A stretch of 36,863 nucleotides of DNA from Gammaproteobacteria bacterium (GCA_030040575.1 JASHTK010000243.1:1-36863), one strand, 5' to 3'; counted from the stretch's first letter, positions 20,362-30,233 are shown. The notes: generated by a model not told the origin, from the sequence alone. A program made the numbers and translations.

Positions 20362-21567
20362 ATGAACAATCGCCATTCGACGGCGCCTGCTCCCTCGCCT
20401 AGCCTGTCGAGTATCGAGCGGCAGTCTCAGGTCGCAGAGAGTGGAGTCATGATGAGGGAGTCGGATTCGAGGCTACTGGCGTTTCCGGGCGCCGCGGAGC
20501 TCAGAGCAGCGTCCAAGGTGAAGCCACCGCTCTTCAGCGACCCGCGGTCGCTCGCGGTGCTGGCGTTGCTCGACCGAGTCGCGCCCACCGACGTGACGGT
20601 GCTCTTGAGCGGGGAGACCGGGACCGGCAAGGAGCTTGCGGCGCGCTACATCCACGAGCGCAGCCGGCCCCACGGGCCGTTCGTCGCGGTCAACTGCGGC
20701 GCCTTCAGCGAGAGCCTCGCGGAGGCGGAGCTGTTCGGCCACGAGGCCGCCGCCTTCACCGGTGCGCAGCACGCTCGCCCGGGCTGGTTCGAGGCCGCCG
20801 ACGGCGGCACCTTGTTCCTCGATGAGATCGGCGACATGCCCCTTTACCTGCAGGTGAAGCTGCTGCGCGTGCTGCAGGAGAAGCAGGTCGTGAGAATCGG
20901 CGCGCGCAGGCCGATCCGCGTCGATGTGCGCATCGTCGCGGCGACCAACGTCGACCTCGAGGCCGCCGTGCGGGCGCGGCAATTCCGCCGCGACCTGTAC
21001 TATCGACTGAACGTCGCGACGGTGCAGCTGCCCGCGCTGCGCGAGCGCCCGGGCGACATCGTGCCGCTCGCCCGGCACTTCATCGAGATGCAGGCCCGGC
21101 GGCTCGGGATCGAGGGTGCCGGGCTGTCGCCCGCCGCCGCGCAGACCCTGACGCGCTACTCATGGCCTGGAAACGTGCGGGAGCTCGAGAACGTCGTGAG
21201 CGTCGCCCTCATCATGAGCCGCGGCGGCCTCCTCGAGGCGGGCGATCTGCGCCTCGGCGCTTTCGCCGACGCCTCACCGCAGAGCGCGCAGGCCGATTGC
21301 CCCCCCGCCGATTGCGTTGCGGACAATGCCATCACGACGATCGAGCAGGGCCTACGCGACCTCCTCGATGTCGGCGAGCAGGCGATCTACGAGCGGGTGG
21401 AGCGGCTGCTCCTCAGCACCGCCTTTGGCCATTGCGGCGGCAATCAGGTCCATACCGCCCGGCGACTCGGCATCTCCCGCAACGTGGTGCGCGCGCAGCT
21501 CAAGCGCTTCGGCCTTCTCGGTCGTGAGGCCGCGGCGGCCGCGCTCGGCGACGTGGGCACGGCATGA
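20362..21567 (+). CDS. Stand-alone sigma-54-dependent transcriptional activator (AAA+ and Fis HTH, no obvious sensor domain)
   Basis: Walker [15 protein letters not shown] loop variant, Walker [26 protein letters not shown]-terminal HTH; start may be internal (about 20449-20452). Confidence 0.92.
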   Translation: MNNRHSTAPAPSPSLSSIERQSQVAESGVMMRESDSRLLAFPGAAELRAASKVKPPLFSDPRSLAVLALLDRVAPTDVTVLLSGETGTGKELAARYIHERSRPHGPFVAVNCGAFSESLAEAELFGHEAAAFTGAQHARPGWFEAADGGTLFLDEIGDMPLYLQVKLLRVLQEKQVVRIGARRPIRVDVRIVAATNVDLEAAVRARQFRRDLYYRLNVATVQLPALRERPGDIVPLARHFIEMQARRLGIEGAGLSPAAAQTLTRYSWPGNVRELENVVSVALIMSRGGLLEAGDLRLGAFADASPQSAQADCPPADCVADNAITTIEQGLRDLLDVGEQAIYERVERLLLSTAFGHCGGNQVHTARRLGISRNVVRAQLKRFGLLGREAAAAALGDVGTA

Positions 21568-21570
21568 CCT

Positions 21571-22050
21571 CTAGACGAACCCGATTGCGCGGCCCGCAAT
21601 CCCCACCCCGAACCACAGCAGCAGCGAGACGGTTGCGGTCGCCCTCGCGAGGATCGGACTCGCATGCTCGGCGGCGGCGACCCGCCGGTAGAGCGTCGCC
21701 TGCACGGTGAGCGCTGCGAGCAGCAGCAGCATCTTCACGTCAAAGGCGCCGTTGTCGTAGTAGTGCTCCGGCCCGCTGAGGAAAATCAGCACCCCGCTCG
21801 TCACGGCCAACGTGAGGCCAGCGCGCATGAGCCGCGCGGGCTCGCGCACGACGCGCGGCACCGTGTGCTCGGTGAGCACGAGCCCGAGCAGCCGCAGGCT
21901 CATCAAGGTGAGCGATGCGAGCAGCAGCAGGAAGCCAAAGACGTGCAGGACCTGCAATCCGGCGATGACGAGGTGGTTCGACTCGCTCACCGCGTGCGAC
22001 AACGCGGTGTGCTGAATGCGGACGACGATGTCGCGGAGCGCGACGCCCAC
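21571..22050 (-). CDS. Four-TM-like membrane protein, DUF6644-like, paralogue of upstream gene
   Basis: HLVIAGLQVLHVFGFLLLLASLTLMSLRLLGLVL...; likely GTG start at 22050, ORF extends to 22140. Confidence 0.7.
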   Translation of the reverse strand: MGVALRDIVVRIQHTALSHAVSESNHLVIAGLQVLHVFGFLLLLASLTLMSLRLLGLVLTEHTVPRVVREPARLMRAGLTLAVTSGVLIFLSGPEHYYDNGAFDVKMLLLLAALTVQATLYRRVAAAEHASPILARATATVSLLLWFGVGIAGRAIGFV

Positions 22051-22054
22051 GGGC

Positions 22055-22561
22055 TCATCCGCCCCAGCGGGGAATGTAGGCGAGCAAGCGCCCGCAGATG
22101 ATGACGAGCATCCAGATCGACATCGATGCGAGCCCCGCACACTTGACGCTGCGCGGCAGCACCTCCGGATTGCCGTCCAGGTCCGCGCGCTTGGCGATCA
22201 CGAGCTCAAAGTAAAGCGCGTTCAGGCCGCCGAGTGCGACCAGCACCATCTTGATCGTCCACAGGGGGCTTGCCATGACGGTCGCGGCCTCCGACCAGAA
22301 CACGAGTCCTCCGGAGAGGAAGACCACCACGAAGCCTCCGAGGGCATAGGGACGCAGCTGGCGCAGGACTTCCGTGACCGGAACGTGGCGCAGAATCAGG
22401 CCCATCAGGCGCAAGTCGGTGAGGATGATCAATCCGACCGAGAACGACAAAGACAGCAGATGCGTGCCTTCGAAGATCGGAAAGAGGTAGCGGGACTCGG
22501 CGATCGCATCGCCGATCTGAGAGTCCTGCAGCCGCTCCGCGAGCTCGGTGAGCACCGACAT
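22055..22561 (-). CDS. DUF6644-like integral membrane protein
   Basis: SRYLFPIFEGTHLLSLSFSVGLIILTDLRLMGLILRHVPVTEVLRQLRPYALGGFVVVFLSGGLVFWSEA. Confidence 0.8.
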   Translation of the reverse strand: MSVLTELAERLQDSQIGDAIAESRYLFPIFEGTHLLSLSFSVGLIILTDLRLMGLILRHVPVTEVLRQLRPYALGGFVVVFLSGGLVFWSEAATVMASPLWTIKMVLVALGGLNALYFELVIAKRADLDGNPEVLPRSVKCAGLASMSIWMLVIICGRLLAYIPRWGG

Positions 22562-22597
22562 CTTCGCTCGAGCGCCCCGTGCCTCGGTGCCCGGGCC

Positions 22598-23629
22598 TCA
22601 GTGCTCGGCGCGGGATACTGCGACTTGACCGAAGCCGCCGTTGTTCTCGACGCACATCCGCTCGTAATGATCGGCGATCGGCGGCCCGCCGGGATCGTTC
22701 GCCGGCAGCACCTCGTAATCCCACCCATTCGGCTGATCGGCGACGGTGTAGCGGCGCATCGGCACGGTCGCGGTCCACGGACGCGTGTACACCGTCGGAT
22801 CGGTGAACGTCGCGACGTAGTTGAAGCGCTTGCCGTTCGGCGAGAAGATGTACCGCTCGACGACATGCACGTTCTCGCTCGCAAAGTCGCCGGTGCGCCC
22901 GAAGCGTGCCTTCGAGTTGAGATTGTCCACGTCCACGATCAGCGTGTTGCCCTCCCAGTGCCCGCGGGAGTCGCCCATCCAGAGCTTGATGTTCTTCGGT
23001 AGATGCGGCGTGTCGTCGAGCTGGACGATGCGGTGCCCGGAGTTGAAGAGGAACAGCACGTAGCCCGGATACTGGCGGATCTCGAAGCCGTGCCAGTAAA
23101 AGGACTTGGGGATTCCCCCGGGCGCGCAGCGAGCGAACGGCTCGATGTACTGCGGCTTGATCGGGTTGAAGAAGTACGCGAGGAACTCCTGCTGCAAGGC
23201 GCGGGCCCACGGCCGGTACGGGAGCTGCCCGTCGGGCGGATCGCTCACCCGGCTCGGGGCGCGCGTGCTGCGCGGTCCGAGGCGCCGGTTGCGGGCCTGC
23301 GGGTCGCCGGGGATTCCCCCCTGCGGGTCGGTGAAGTTGTCCTGGTTCGCGATGGTGTTCGACCAATCGCCCTCGATGTCCGGTTGTCCGTCGGCGAGGC
23401 GCTTCCCGGTCCACGGACCGGAGAGGATGACCCGCACGGTCTTCTCGCGCCGCGGACCCCGGACTGCCGCGGCCGGAGGATTCGCGGCCTCGGAGGACGC
23501 GGGCGGCGAGGCGGCGCCGGAGGGGGTCGCCGGCGCGGTCTGCGCTCGCCCGGCGACCGGCGCGAGTGCCGCGGCAAGGCCGAGCCCGAGGAGGATCGAG
23601 GTGAGGAGTGCACGCGATCGAGTAGTCAT
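22598..23629 (-). CDS. Exported hypothetical protein, paralogous to downstream-coordinate neighbour
   Basis: Signal peptide MTTRSRALLTSILLGLGLAAALAPVAGRAQ; LWMGDSRGHWEGNTLIVDVDNLNSKARFGRTGDFASENVHVVERY. Confidence 0.85.
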   Translation of the reverse strand: MTTRSRALLTSILLGLGLAAALAPVAGRAQTAPATPSGAASPPASSEAANPPAAAVRGPRREKTVRVILSGPWTGKRLADGQPDIEGDWSNTIANQDNFTDPQGGIPGDPQARNRRLGPRSTRAPSRVSDPPDGQLPYRPWARALQQEFLAYFFNPIKPQYIEPFARCAPGGIPKSFYWHGFEIRQYPGYVLFLFNSGHRIVQLDDTPHLPKNIKLWMGDSRGHWEGNTLIVDVDNLNSKARFGRTGDFASENVHVVERYIFSPNGKRFNYVATFTDPTVYTRPWTATVPMRRYTVADQPNGWDYEVLPANDPGGPPIADHYERMCVENNGGFGQVAVSRAEH

Positions 23630-23634
23630 GGTCG

Positions 23635-24411
23635 TCACCGGGCGGGGTAGGGGTAGTACTGGTCGTAATCGAGCGTGAAGCAGTAGTTCTCGATCAGGTG
23701 GAAGTTCTTCTCGCGACGGCGGTAGAGCAGCACCTCGAGAGTCCAAGGCCGGCTGAACACGTTCGGATCGCTCAAGGTCGCGCGGTAGTCGAGGGTGTTC
23801 GCATCGAGCAGCGTCCACCGCTCGATCACGTGCAGCGCCTCGGTGTGGAAGTCGCCGGCACGGTCGAGCCAGGTCTCGTCGTTGAAGTCCCTCACGTCCA
23901 CGACGAGCGTGTCCCCCTCCCAGTGGCCGCGCGAATCGCCGAGCCAGAACTCGTTGTCCGTGTCCACGGGGTGCAGCGTGCCGTCGGTGTGGATGTCGCG
24001 GACCGTGTTGCCGAACTCAAACACGAGGGTGAGGTCCTGCGGGCGCTCGAAGATCTGGAACGGCTCGGGGTAGTAGATGTCGCGCGGCGTGCCGAGGGTC
24101 CAGCACTTCAGGCGCGGATCGTCCGTCGCGCGCGCCGAAAAGTTGCGCGCTTTCTGCTCGAGGGCCTTCGGCAGATACGGGATGACGTTGCCCACCACGA
24201 CCCCGGCGCTCGGTGCCGCATCGTCGCGGGCCGAGTGCGGCTCGAGGTCCTCATCCGCGTTGCTGAGGGTCTCCCAGATCCCCGAGAAATCCGGCCTGCC
24301 GTTCGCCAGGCGCGGAATCGGTCCGGCGTCCGCGGCCAACGTGACGGCAGGAGCGATTGCCGCGGCGAGCAATCCGCTCACGAGGGCGGCAGCGAGGCTT
24401 GCGCGAGTCAT
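23635..24411 (-). CDS. Exported hypothetical protein of the same family
   Basis: Signal peptide MTRASLAAALVSGLLAAAIAPAVTLAADA; FWLGDSRGHWEGDTLVVDVRDFNDETWLDRAGDFHTEALHVIERW. Confidence 0.85.
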   Translation of the reverse strand: MTRASLAAALVSGLLAAAIAPAVTLAADAGPIPRLANGRPDFSGIWETLSNADEDLEPHSARDDAAPSAGVVVGNVIPYLPKALEQKARNFSARATDDPRLKCWTLGTPRDIYYPEPFQIFERPQDLTLVFEFGNTVRDIHTDGTLHPVDTDNEFWLGDSRGHWEGDTLVVDVRDFNDETWLDRAGDFHTEALHVIERWTLLDANTLDYRATLSDPNVFSRPWTLEVLLYRRREKNFHLIENYCFTLDYDQYYPYPAR

Positions 24412-24417
24412 GGGCGA

Positions 24418-24918
24418 CTACCCTTGCGCGGCGCCGGAGGTCCCGGCGGCCGCACCCGAGCCTGCCTTCGGCGGCGGCGGGCTATCTTGCGCTCCACCGG
24501 TCTGGAACGTACGGCCGTCCCCGAGCGTCAACGTGACCGAGTAGCCCCAGTGCCCGCCGTTCTTGGAGCGGTACCCGCGCACGTGCACGCGCGTGCCCGG
24601 CTGCAGGTCCGCCTTGGTGAGGCCCTTGCGCGCGAGCACATTGGGCGCTCCGAACTCAAAGCCCCACTGGGTCACGGTGCCGTCGGTCGCCGGGACGGCG
24701 ACATAGAGCCAGCTGTGCGGGTTGACCCACCGTGCCTTGATCACGACGCCGCTGAGGTCGAAGGGCTGCTCGGCATCGTACTCGGCGGCGAACGCATGAT
24801 GCGCCCGCGCGGGAGCGGATCCGCCGAGAAGCGCGGCGCCGATGAGCACCGGTGCGAGCCCTGCGGCCGCTCGAGCGAGGCCGCTCGGGGATCGTGGAAG
24901 ACGGTTGAGCCATGACAT
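24418..24918 (-). CDS. DUF6152-like exported protein
   Basis: Signal peptide then HHAFAAEYDAEQPFDLSGVVIKARWVNPHSWLYVAV. Confidence 0.82.
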   Translation of the reverse strand: MSWLNRLPRSPSGLARAAAGLAPVLIGAALLGGSAPARAHHAFAAEYDAEQPFDLSGVVIKARWVNPHSWLYVAVPATDGTVTQWGFEFGAPNVLARKGLTKADLQPGTRVHVRGYRSKNGGHWGYSVTLTLGDGRTFQTGGAQDSPPPPKAGSGAAAGTSGAAQG

Positions 24919-25366
24919 GGGTGAGCGCTCCGAGGGAATAAATGGGTCGAGCGCGGCGCCCTCGCTCAATCGCAAGCACCTGAGCGCCGTGCTCCCCCTT
25001 CGCATTGCAAGTGCGGGGCCAGAATCGGCCCTCGCGTGCGCCGTCGGCGCCGCACCGGCACCCCGCCCCGAAACGCTTCCTACGTCCCTGATCCATCGAG
25101 GCATTTCCGGCCTGCGCTCGCGCGCGGGGCGGCGCGGCGCGCACTCGGTGGTCGCGCAGCCCGCTCCCGGCTGCTGCCTTTCAAACAGTTAAAGGCGAGC
25201 GCTGCTGCATTCGCAGCAGCTCGACCGATCGTCGCGCCCGCCGCCGACGCGGCCGGGGGGTCACGCGCGGCGGCGCGGCCTGCACCGCGGCGCTCGGAAA
25301 ATCCTCGCTCCCTCCACGGCATCCGGCACCGCGGCTCCTCCCGGCCGCACGCCCGCATGCCCGCGC

Positions 25367-25382
25367 TGGTGCGGATCTTGCA
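25367..25382 (+). promoter_or_regulatory. Candidate sigma-54 (-24/-12) promoter upstream of TonB-dependent receptor
   Basis: TGGTGCG-GATC-TTGCA versus consensus TGGCACG-N4-TTGCA; GG-N10-GC spacing correct. Confidence 0.45.
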
Positions 25383-25436
25383 CCGTGGCGCTTCTGCCTT
25401 GGTATTTGAAGCCCGTGTGAGGGAGTGGCGCGATTC

Positions 25437-28301
25437 ATGATCAGTCTGAGTGATGCGGGGAGTCCGGTGCGGGCCGAGCGGCCGTTGCCGAGCGAGTTTC
25501 CATCGTTGAGCGCGCCCCGCCCTCGCGCTGCGTGCAGCTCGCGCAGTGCGCTCGCCACCGCGCTGTGCCTCGTGAGCGTGATGGGCGCGGCGGCCGGCCT
25601 TTCGCACGCAGCGGACGCCACATCGAGCGCTGCGGCGACTGCTGCAACCGACGCCGCATCCTCTGCTGCCGCGAGCGCCTCGCCATCTACTGCAACGGAT
25701 CCCGCGTCCTCAGACGCTGCTCCGTCGCAGGTGGCGGATGCGAGCGACCCCGATGGCGGCGGGACGGCACTACAGGAGGTCAAGGTCTCGGCATCCGCCA
25801 TCAAGAGCCAGCTCACCCAGACCGACATGGTGGCGTTGCACGACATCCCCACGTCGATCTCCGTCGTGAGCGGCGCCGAGCTCGAGCAGACGGGGGCGGT
25901 CGACATCACCGACGTGCTGCAGCGAATCGGCAATGCGTCGTTCGACTTCGGCAACCCGCGAACCGGATCCCTGACCATGCGCGGGATCACGACCGGCACG
26001 AGCGACATCATCGATCCGAGCGTCGGAGCGATGGTGGACGGGGTGAGCTACGCCTATAACCCGCTGATCACCGGCCTGCCCTTCTTCGACATCAACAACG
26101 TCAACGTGACGCGCGGACCGCAGGGCACCGAGGGCGGCAAGAACAGCAGCATCGGGGAGATCGAGGTCACGAGCAATTTGCCGAGCTTTACGCCCGAGGC
26201 GGACGCCTCGCTCGCGTTCGGCAATTACGACACGGTCCGGGCCGAGGCGGACGCCGCCGGCGGGCTCATCGACGATCTGCTCGCCTTTCGGGTGAGCTTC
26301 TTCCGCGACGAGGAGAACGGCGCCTATCTCAACGCGTTCGACGAGCTCGCCGGCCGCGCGAGCTACGACAGCATCGATGTGACCGCCGGCCGCGCGCAGC
26401 TGCTGTTCACTCCGTTCTCCGGATTCAGCGCCCGCATCATCGTCCAGATTCAGCCGAACGGCTCGGAGTACATCAACGGGCTCACCTTCAAGCTGCCCAC
26501 GCCGGACTTCTACGCGAACGGCGCTCCGGTCAACCAGGCCCTGCAGCCGGTCGGCCTGCTCTCGCGGAGCTGGTTCACCCAGGAGTCGAGCTACAGCTAC
26601 GCGGACTACCTCGCCTATCCCGTCGATGATGACAACAACGGGGCGATCATCACCGGATTGCAGGGCTACACGTCGTTGCTGCAGTGGAACCTCGGCAAGG
26701 CGACGCTCTCCTCGGTGACGGGCTACGTGGACTCGTACTTCAGCGCAGCGAACGACGAGGGCACACCCTTCGACATCACGGACGACGGCGGCTACATCAC
26801 CTACTACCACCAGGTGAGCGAGGAGGTGCGGCTCGCCTCGGAGATCGCGGACTTCGCCGATTACGTGACGGGGATCTATTACCTCGAGACCTCCGACAAT
26901 TCCCACTCGCGAACCCGCTACGGCTCCGATGCCGGCGCGTGGTACACGAGCGTCGCGCAGTACACGACCTTGGATTCGGATGCCGCGGGCGAGCTCCTGA
27001 TGCAGGACTCCCTCGACCGGCTCTACGAGGGCACCCTCACCCTCGCGACCGACCGGTCCGCCGCGTGGTACGGCCACGTCAACTGGCACTTGACCGATCC
27101 CCTGACGCTCACGACGGGCCTGCGCCTCACCCGCGAGGATCGGTACACGGTCCAGAGCGACGGGGCGGCCGACTACGGCTACGGTGCCGCGCTCAATCCC
27201 GTCTCGATCAACAACCTGCAGCTCGGCGGCTTTGCGAGCAACGCCACGACGGGCGCCCTCCTCGCCGGGAACACGACGGCGCAGCTCAATCTCGCCGATG
27301 CGGTCGCCTCCGAGTACTTCGGGGTCGCGCCGACCGGCGTTCCGGGCGCGGCCTACGAGAGCTTGACGGGCGCCGAGCAGGCGCAGGTCGCTGCGGCGAA
27401 GGCCGTGCGGCTCGCGCAGCTCGGCGTGCAGTACGCCGCGACAGCGGCTCAACCCTACAAGGGCACGCTGCCGACCGGCGATGTGAGCTTGAGCTACAAG
27501 GTCGATCCGAGCGAGACGGCCTACCTGACCTGGGAGCACGGCGCCAAGGCCGGGGTCTCGCAGATCACCGGCGCGACGGTGAACGGCGGCATCTCGATCC
27601 TGGTCCCGGCCGAGACCTCCAACTCCTACGAGCTCGGCTCCCGGTCGAGCCTCGCCGGGGGCACGGTGGTCGTCAATGGCGACCTGTTCCTCGACCGCAT
27701 CCACGACTTCCAGCAGACGGTGTACTTCTTCAACCCCGTCACGACGGCGCTGCTCAACAACGGCACGCTGCAGTACTCGGAGGGCGTCGGCAGCGTGCCG
27801 CGCGCGGAGACGAAGGGACTCGAGGTCGACGCCGCGTACAACGGCATCAAGAACTTCTCGTTCAAGCTCTCCGGTGCGTACACCGACGCGTACTACACCG
27901 ATTTCCCGAACGCGGCGCAGCCCGCCGAAGACGCCAATCAGAAGGTCGCATTCCGGAACGTGACCGGCTTCACCTTGCCGTTCGCCTCCAAGTTGAGCTT
28001 CGACCTCGCGGGGACCTATCAGGTGCCCGTGCTCGGGGACAAGGTGTTCCACGCGACCGCCAACTATCACTACACCGGAGGCTATAACTCCGACACGAAT
28101 CTCTCGGCGTACGCCTGGGTCCCGGGCTACGGGATCACCGATCTCACGGTCGGCATCGCCCGCAGCGACCAGCGGATCGACGTGAGCGTGCAGGTGAAGA
28201 ATCTGCTCAACACGGACTATGCCCCGCTCAGGACCTGGAACAGCGTAACGCCCGGCATTCCGCGCTGGTACGGCATCGTGATCAGCGGAAAGCTCGATTG
28301 A
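25437..28301 (+). CDS. TonB-dependent receptor
   Basis: Signal peptide, Ala/Ser linker, plug domain (DIPTSISVVSGAELEQTGAVDITDVLQRIGNASF...TRGPQGTEGGKNSSIGEIEV), C-terminal VKNLLNTDYAPLRTWNSVTPGIPRWYGIVISGKLD. Confidence 0.92.
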   Translation: MISLSDAGSPVRAERPLPSEFPSLSAPRPRAACSSRSALATALCLVSVMGAAAGLSHAADATSSAAATAATDAASSAAASASPSTATDPASSDAAPSQVADASDPDGGGTALQEVKVSASAIKSQLTQTDMVALHDIPTSISVVSGAELEQTGAVDITDVLQRIGNASFDFGNPRTGSLTMRGITTGTSDIIDPSVGAMVDGVSYAYNPLITGLPFFDINNVNVTRGPQGTEGGKNSSIGEIEVTSNLPSFTPEADASLAFGNYDTVRAEADAAGGLIDDLLAFRVSFFRDEENGAYLNAFDELAGRASYDSIDVTAGRAQLLFTPFSGFSARIIVQIQPNGSEYINGLTFKLPTPDFYANGAPVNQALQPVGLLSRSWFTQESSYSYADYLAYPVDDDNNGAIITGLQGYTSLLQWNLGKATLSSVTGYVDSYFSAANDEGTPFDITDDGGYITYYHQVSEEVRLASEIADFADYVTGIYYLETSDNSHSRTRYGSDAGAWYTSVAQYTTLDSDAAGELLMQDSLDRLYEGTLTLATDRSAAWYGHVNWHLTDPLTLTTGLRLTREDRYTVQSDGAADYGYGAALNPVSINNLQLGGFASNATTGALLAGNTTAQLNLADAVASEYFGVAPTGVPGAAYESLTGAEQAQVAAAKAVRLAQLGVQYAATAAQPYKGTLPTGDVSLSYKVDPSETAYLTWEHGAKAGVSQITGATVNGGISILVPAETSNSYELGSRSSLAGGTVVVNGDLFLDRIHDFQQTVYFFNPVTTALLNNGTLQYSEGVGSVPRAETKGLEVDAAYNGIKNFSFKLSGAYTDAYYTDFPNAAQPAEDANQKVAFRNVTGFTLPFASKLSFDLAGTYQVPVLGDKVFHATANYHYTGGYNSDTNLSAYAWVPGYGITDLTVGIARSDQRIDVSVQVKNLLNTDYAPLRTWNSVTPGIPRWYGIVISGKLD

Positions 28302-28357
28302 CGAATTTGATGACCGAGATTGAACCTCCTCCTCCTCGACAAGGGAAGACACCCACC

Positions 28358-28846
28358 ATGAAGATCCGCAAGAGCCTGGTGCTCGCGCTCGCCGCAACGA
28401 CTGCGTTCTCGCCCATCGTGTTCGCGCAATCCGCGGGCGGCGCGCCCCCGGTGCACGTCCGGCACGGCTCCGGCCCGCAGGCGCACGTGCTCACGCGCGC
28501 GGAGCTCGACCGGCTGCTCGCTCACCCCGACAAGGTGCTGCTCATCGACGTGCGCCGGCCCGATGAGATCAGCTCGATCGGCGGTTTCCCCGTGTACCTC
28601 AGCATCCAGCTCAAGGACCTCGGCAAGAGCCTGCGCTGGATCCCGAGGGACCGCGTCCTCGTCACGGTATCGAATCATGCCGGACGCGCCGGCCGGGCGG
28701 CGCAACTGCTCCTCAGCAAGGGCTTCCACGTCGCAGGCGCGGCCGGCGCCCAGCTCTACGAGAAGGAAGGCGGGGTGCTCACCAAGATCGCCGCGCCTGC
28801 GCCTGCGCCTGCGGCACACGCCGAGAACACGGCGCGCTCCGAATAG
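28358..28846 (+). CDS. Exported rhodanese-like domain protein lacking the catalytic Cys
   Basis: Signal peptide MKIRKSLVLALAATTAFSPIVFAQ; LTRAELDRLL..VLLIDVRRPDEI; active loop reads VTVSNHAGRAGRAA. Confidence 0.8.
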   Translation: MKIRKSLVLALAATTAFSPIVFAQSAGGAPPVHVRHGSGPQAHVLTRAELDRLLAHPDKVLLIDVRRPDEISSIGGFPVYLSIQLKDLGKSLRWIPRDRVLVTVSNHAGRAGRAAQLLLSKGFHVAGAAGAQLYEKEGGVLTKIAAPAPAPAAHAENTARSE

Positions 28847-29039
28847 CCTCGGCGCGGCAGCGGCGCGGGCGTACGTTCGGCAACCCTTTGCAAAGCTCGG
28901 TTACGCCGAGCCGCTCAGCGCCGCTCGCGATGGCGTCATCGCCAGATTTCATTTGCTCGCGCGACGGCGTTGCGTGACACTTTTCGCGCGAACCGAGGGC
29001 GGCGCCGGTCCGAGGGGCCGGGCACGGAGGATCCTCGCC

Positions 29040-29216
29040 ATGCAAAGCTGGACACAGTGGCAGCGCGAAGTCCTGGCGCTCCTGCGCCAGGATTTCCAGG
29101 AGATTCTGCGTCACATCGCGCTCGACGACATCGACTGGCCGTCGTGGCGCGATTTCTACCTCCAAGGCAGAACGCCGCGCGCGGCGATCGACCGCGCCCT
29201 GGAGCGCGATCTGTAG
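29040..29216 (+). CDS. Small protein, 58 aa
   Basis: MQSWTQWQREVLALLRQDFQEILRHIALDDIDWPSWRDFYLQGRTPRAAIDRALERDL; ggagg SD at 29026-29030. Confidence 0.6.
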   Translation: MQSWTQWQREVLALLRQDFQEILRHIALDDIDWPSWRDFYLQGRTPRAAIDRALERDL

Positions 29217-29264
29217 CGGAGCTGATCCGACCGCGCGGCGACCCTCTCGCCGCCACGATCTCGC

Positions 29265-30233
29265 TCAACTTGCCGCAAGCGTCGTCGGCAGCGTCCGCGC
29301 GCCGGGCAGGGCTTGCTTCGGCTCGCGCGCGCCGAGCGGTGCGCGGCGCTCGCTCGCAACGCTCCCGATCTCGCGCAGCAGCCAAGCCCGAAACACCGCG
29401 ATCTGCGGGCGAGCCGCCGCCTCGCGCTTGTGCAGGAGAAAGTAGCTCTCGGGGGTCTCGAGCGCGTGGTCGAACAGCTGCAGGAGGGATCGCGCGCGGA
29501 GCCGCTCGACCCCGAGCGGCATCGGAATCAAGCCCACCCCGATGCCCTGCTCCGCCGCGTGCGCAAGCTCGCTTAATGTATCGAAGCAGACGCGCTTGCG
29601 CGGGCGCGGCGCCTCGAAGCCCGCCGCGTGCGCCCAGCGCTCCCAGGCGTCCTCCCGCGCAGCGTGCACGAGCAGGGTGTGGCGGTTGAGCTCGTCCACC
29701 GCGCGGATCGGGCGGTGGACGACGAGCGCCGGCGCGCAGGCCGGAACGTAGCTCTCCCCGCACAGCCGCAGGGACTGCACGTCCGACCACGGTCCGCTGC
29801 CGAGCACGATCGAGGCGTCTGCCTCCCCTGAGCCGGCGGTGCGCGAGCCGTCGGTGTCGATCCGAAGATCGAGATCCGAATGATCGGCGCTGAGCCGGCC
29901 GAGTCGCGGCAGCAGGAACTCGCTCGCGAAGAACGGCGCCACGCGCACCCGCAGCGAGCGGCGCCCGTAGCGGGAGCGCAGCTCGCGGGTTGCCGTGTCG
30001 AGGTGCTTGAACAGCGCGTCGATCGCGCCGAAGTACGTGCACCCCGCCTCGGTCAGGGTCACCTCGCGCACGCCCCGCCGGAAGAGCTGCACGCCGACGG
30101 CCTCCTCGAGCGCCTTCACCCGATAGCTCACGGCCGAGGGCGTCAGGCACAGCTGATGCGCGGCGTGCTTGAAGCTTCCAGTCCGGGCGGCGAGCAGGAA
30201 GGCTCGGAGCGTTCTCGTCGAGGGCAGTCGCAT
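29265..30233 (-). CDS. LysR-family transcriptional regulator (GcvA-like)
   Basis: LRAFLLAARTGSFKHAAHQLCLTPSAVSYRVKALEEAVGVQLFRRGVREVTLTEAG. Confidence 0.9.
   Translation of the reverse strand: MRLPSTRTLRAFLLAARTGSFKHAAHQLCLTPSAVSYRVKALEEAVGVQLFRRGVREVTLTEAGCTYFGAIDALFKHLDTATRELRSRYGRRSLRVRVAPFFASEFLLPRLGRLSADHSDLDLRIDTDGSRTAGSGEADASIVLGSGPWSDVQSLRLCGESYVPACAPALVVHRPIRAVDELNRHTLLVHAAREDAWERWAHAAGFEAPRPRKRVCFDTLSELAHAAEQGIGVGLIPMPLGVERLRARSLLQLFDHALETPESYFLLHKREAAARPQIAVFRAWLLREIGSVASERRAPLGAREPKQALPGARTLPTTLAAS

Noticed and set aside
22206-23414. 402-aa minus-strand ORF in an alternate frame of the DUF6644/secreted-protein genes
   Set aside because: Overlaps better-supported frames with signal peptides and TM segments.
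25770-28397. 875-aa minus-strand ORF opposite the TonB-dependent receptor
   Set aside because: Antisense shadow of a clear receptor gene; no recognisable domain.
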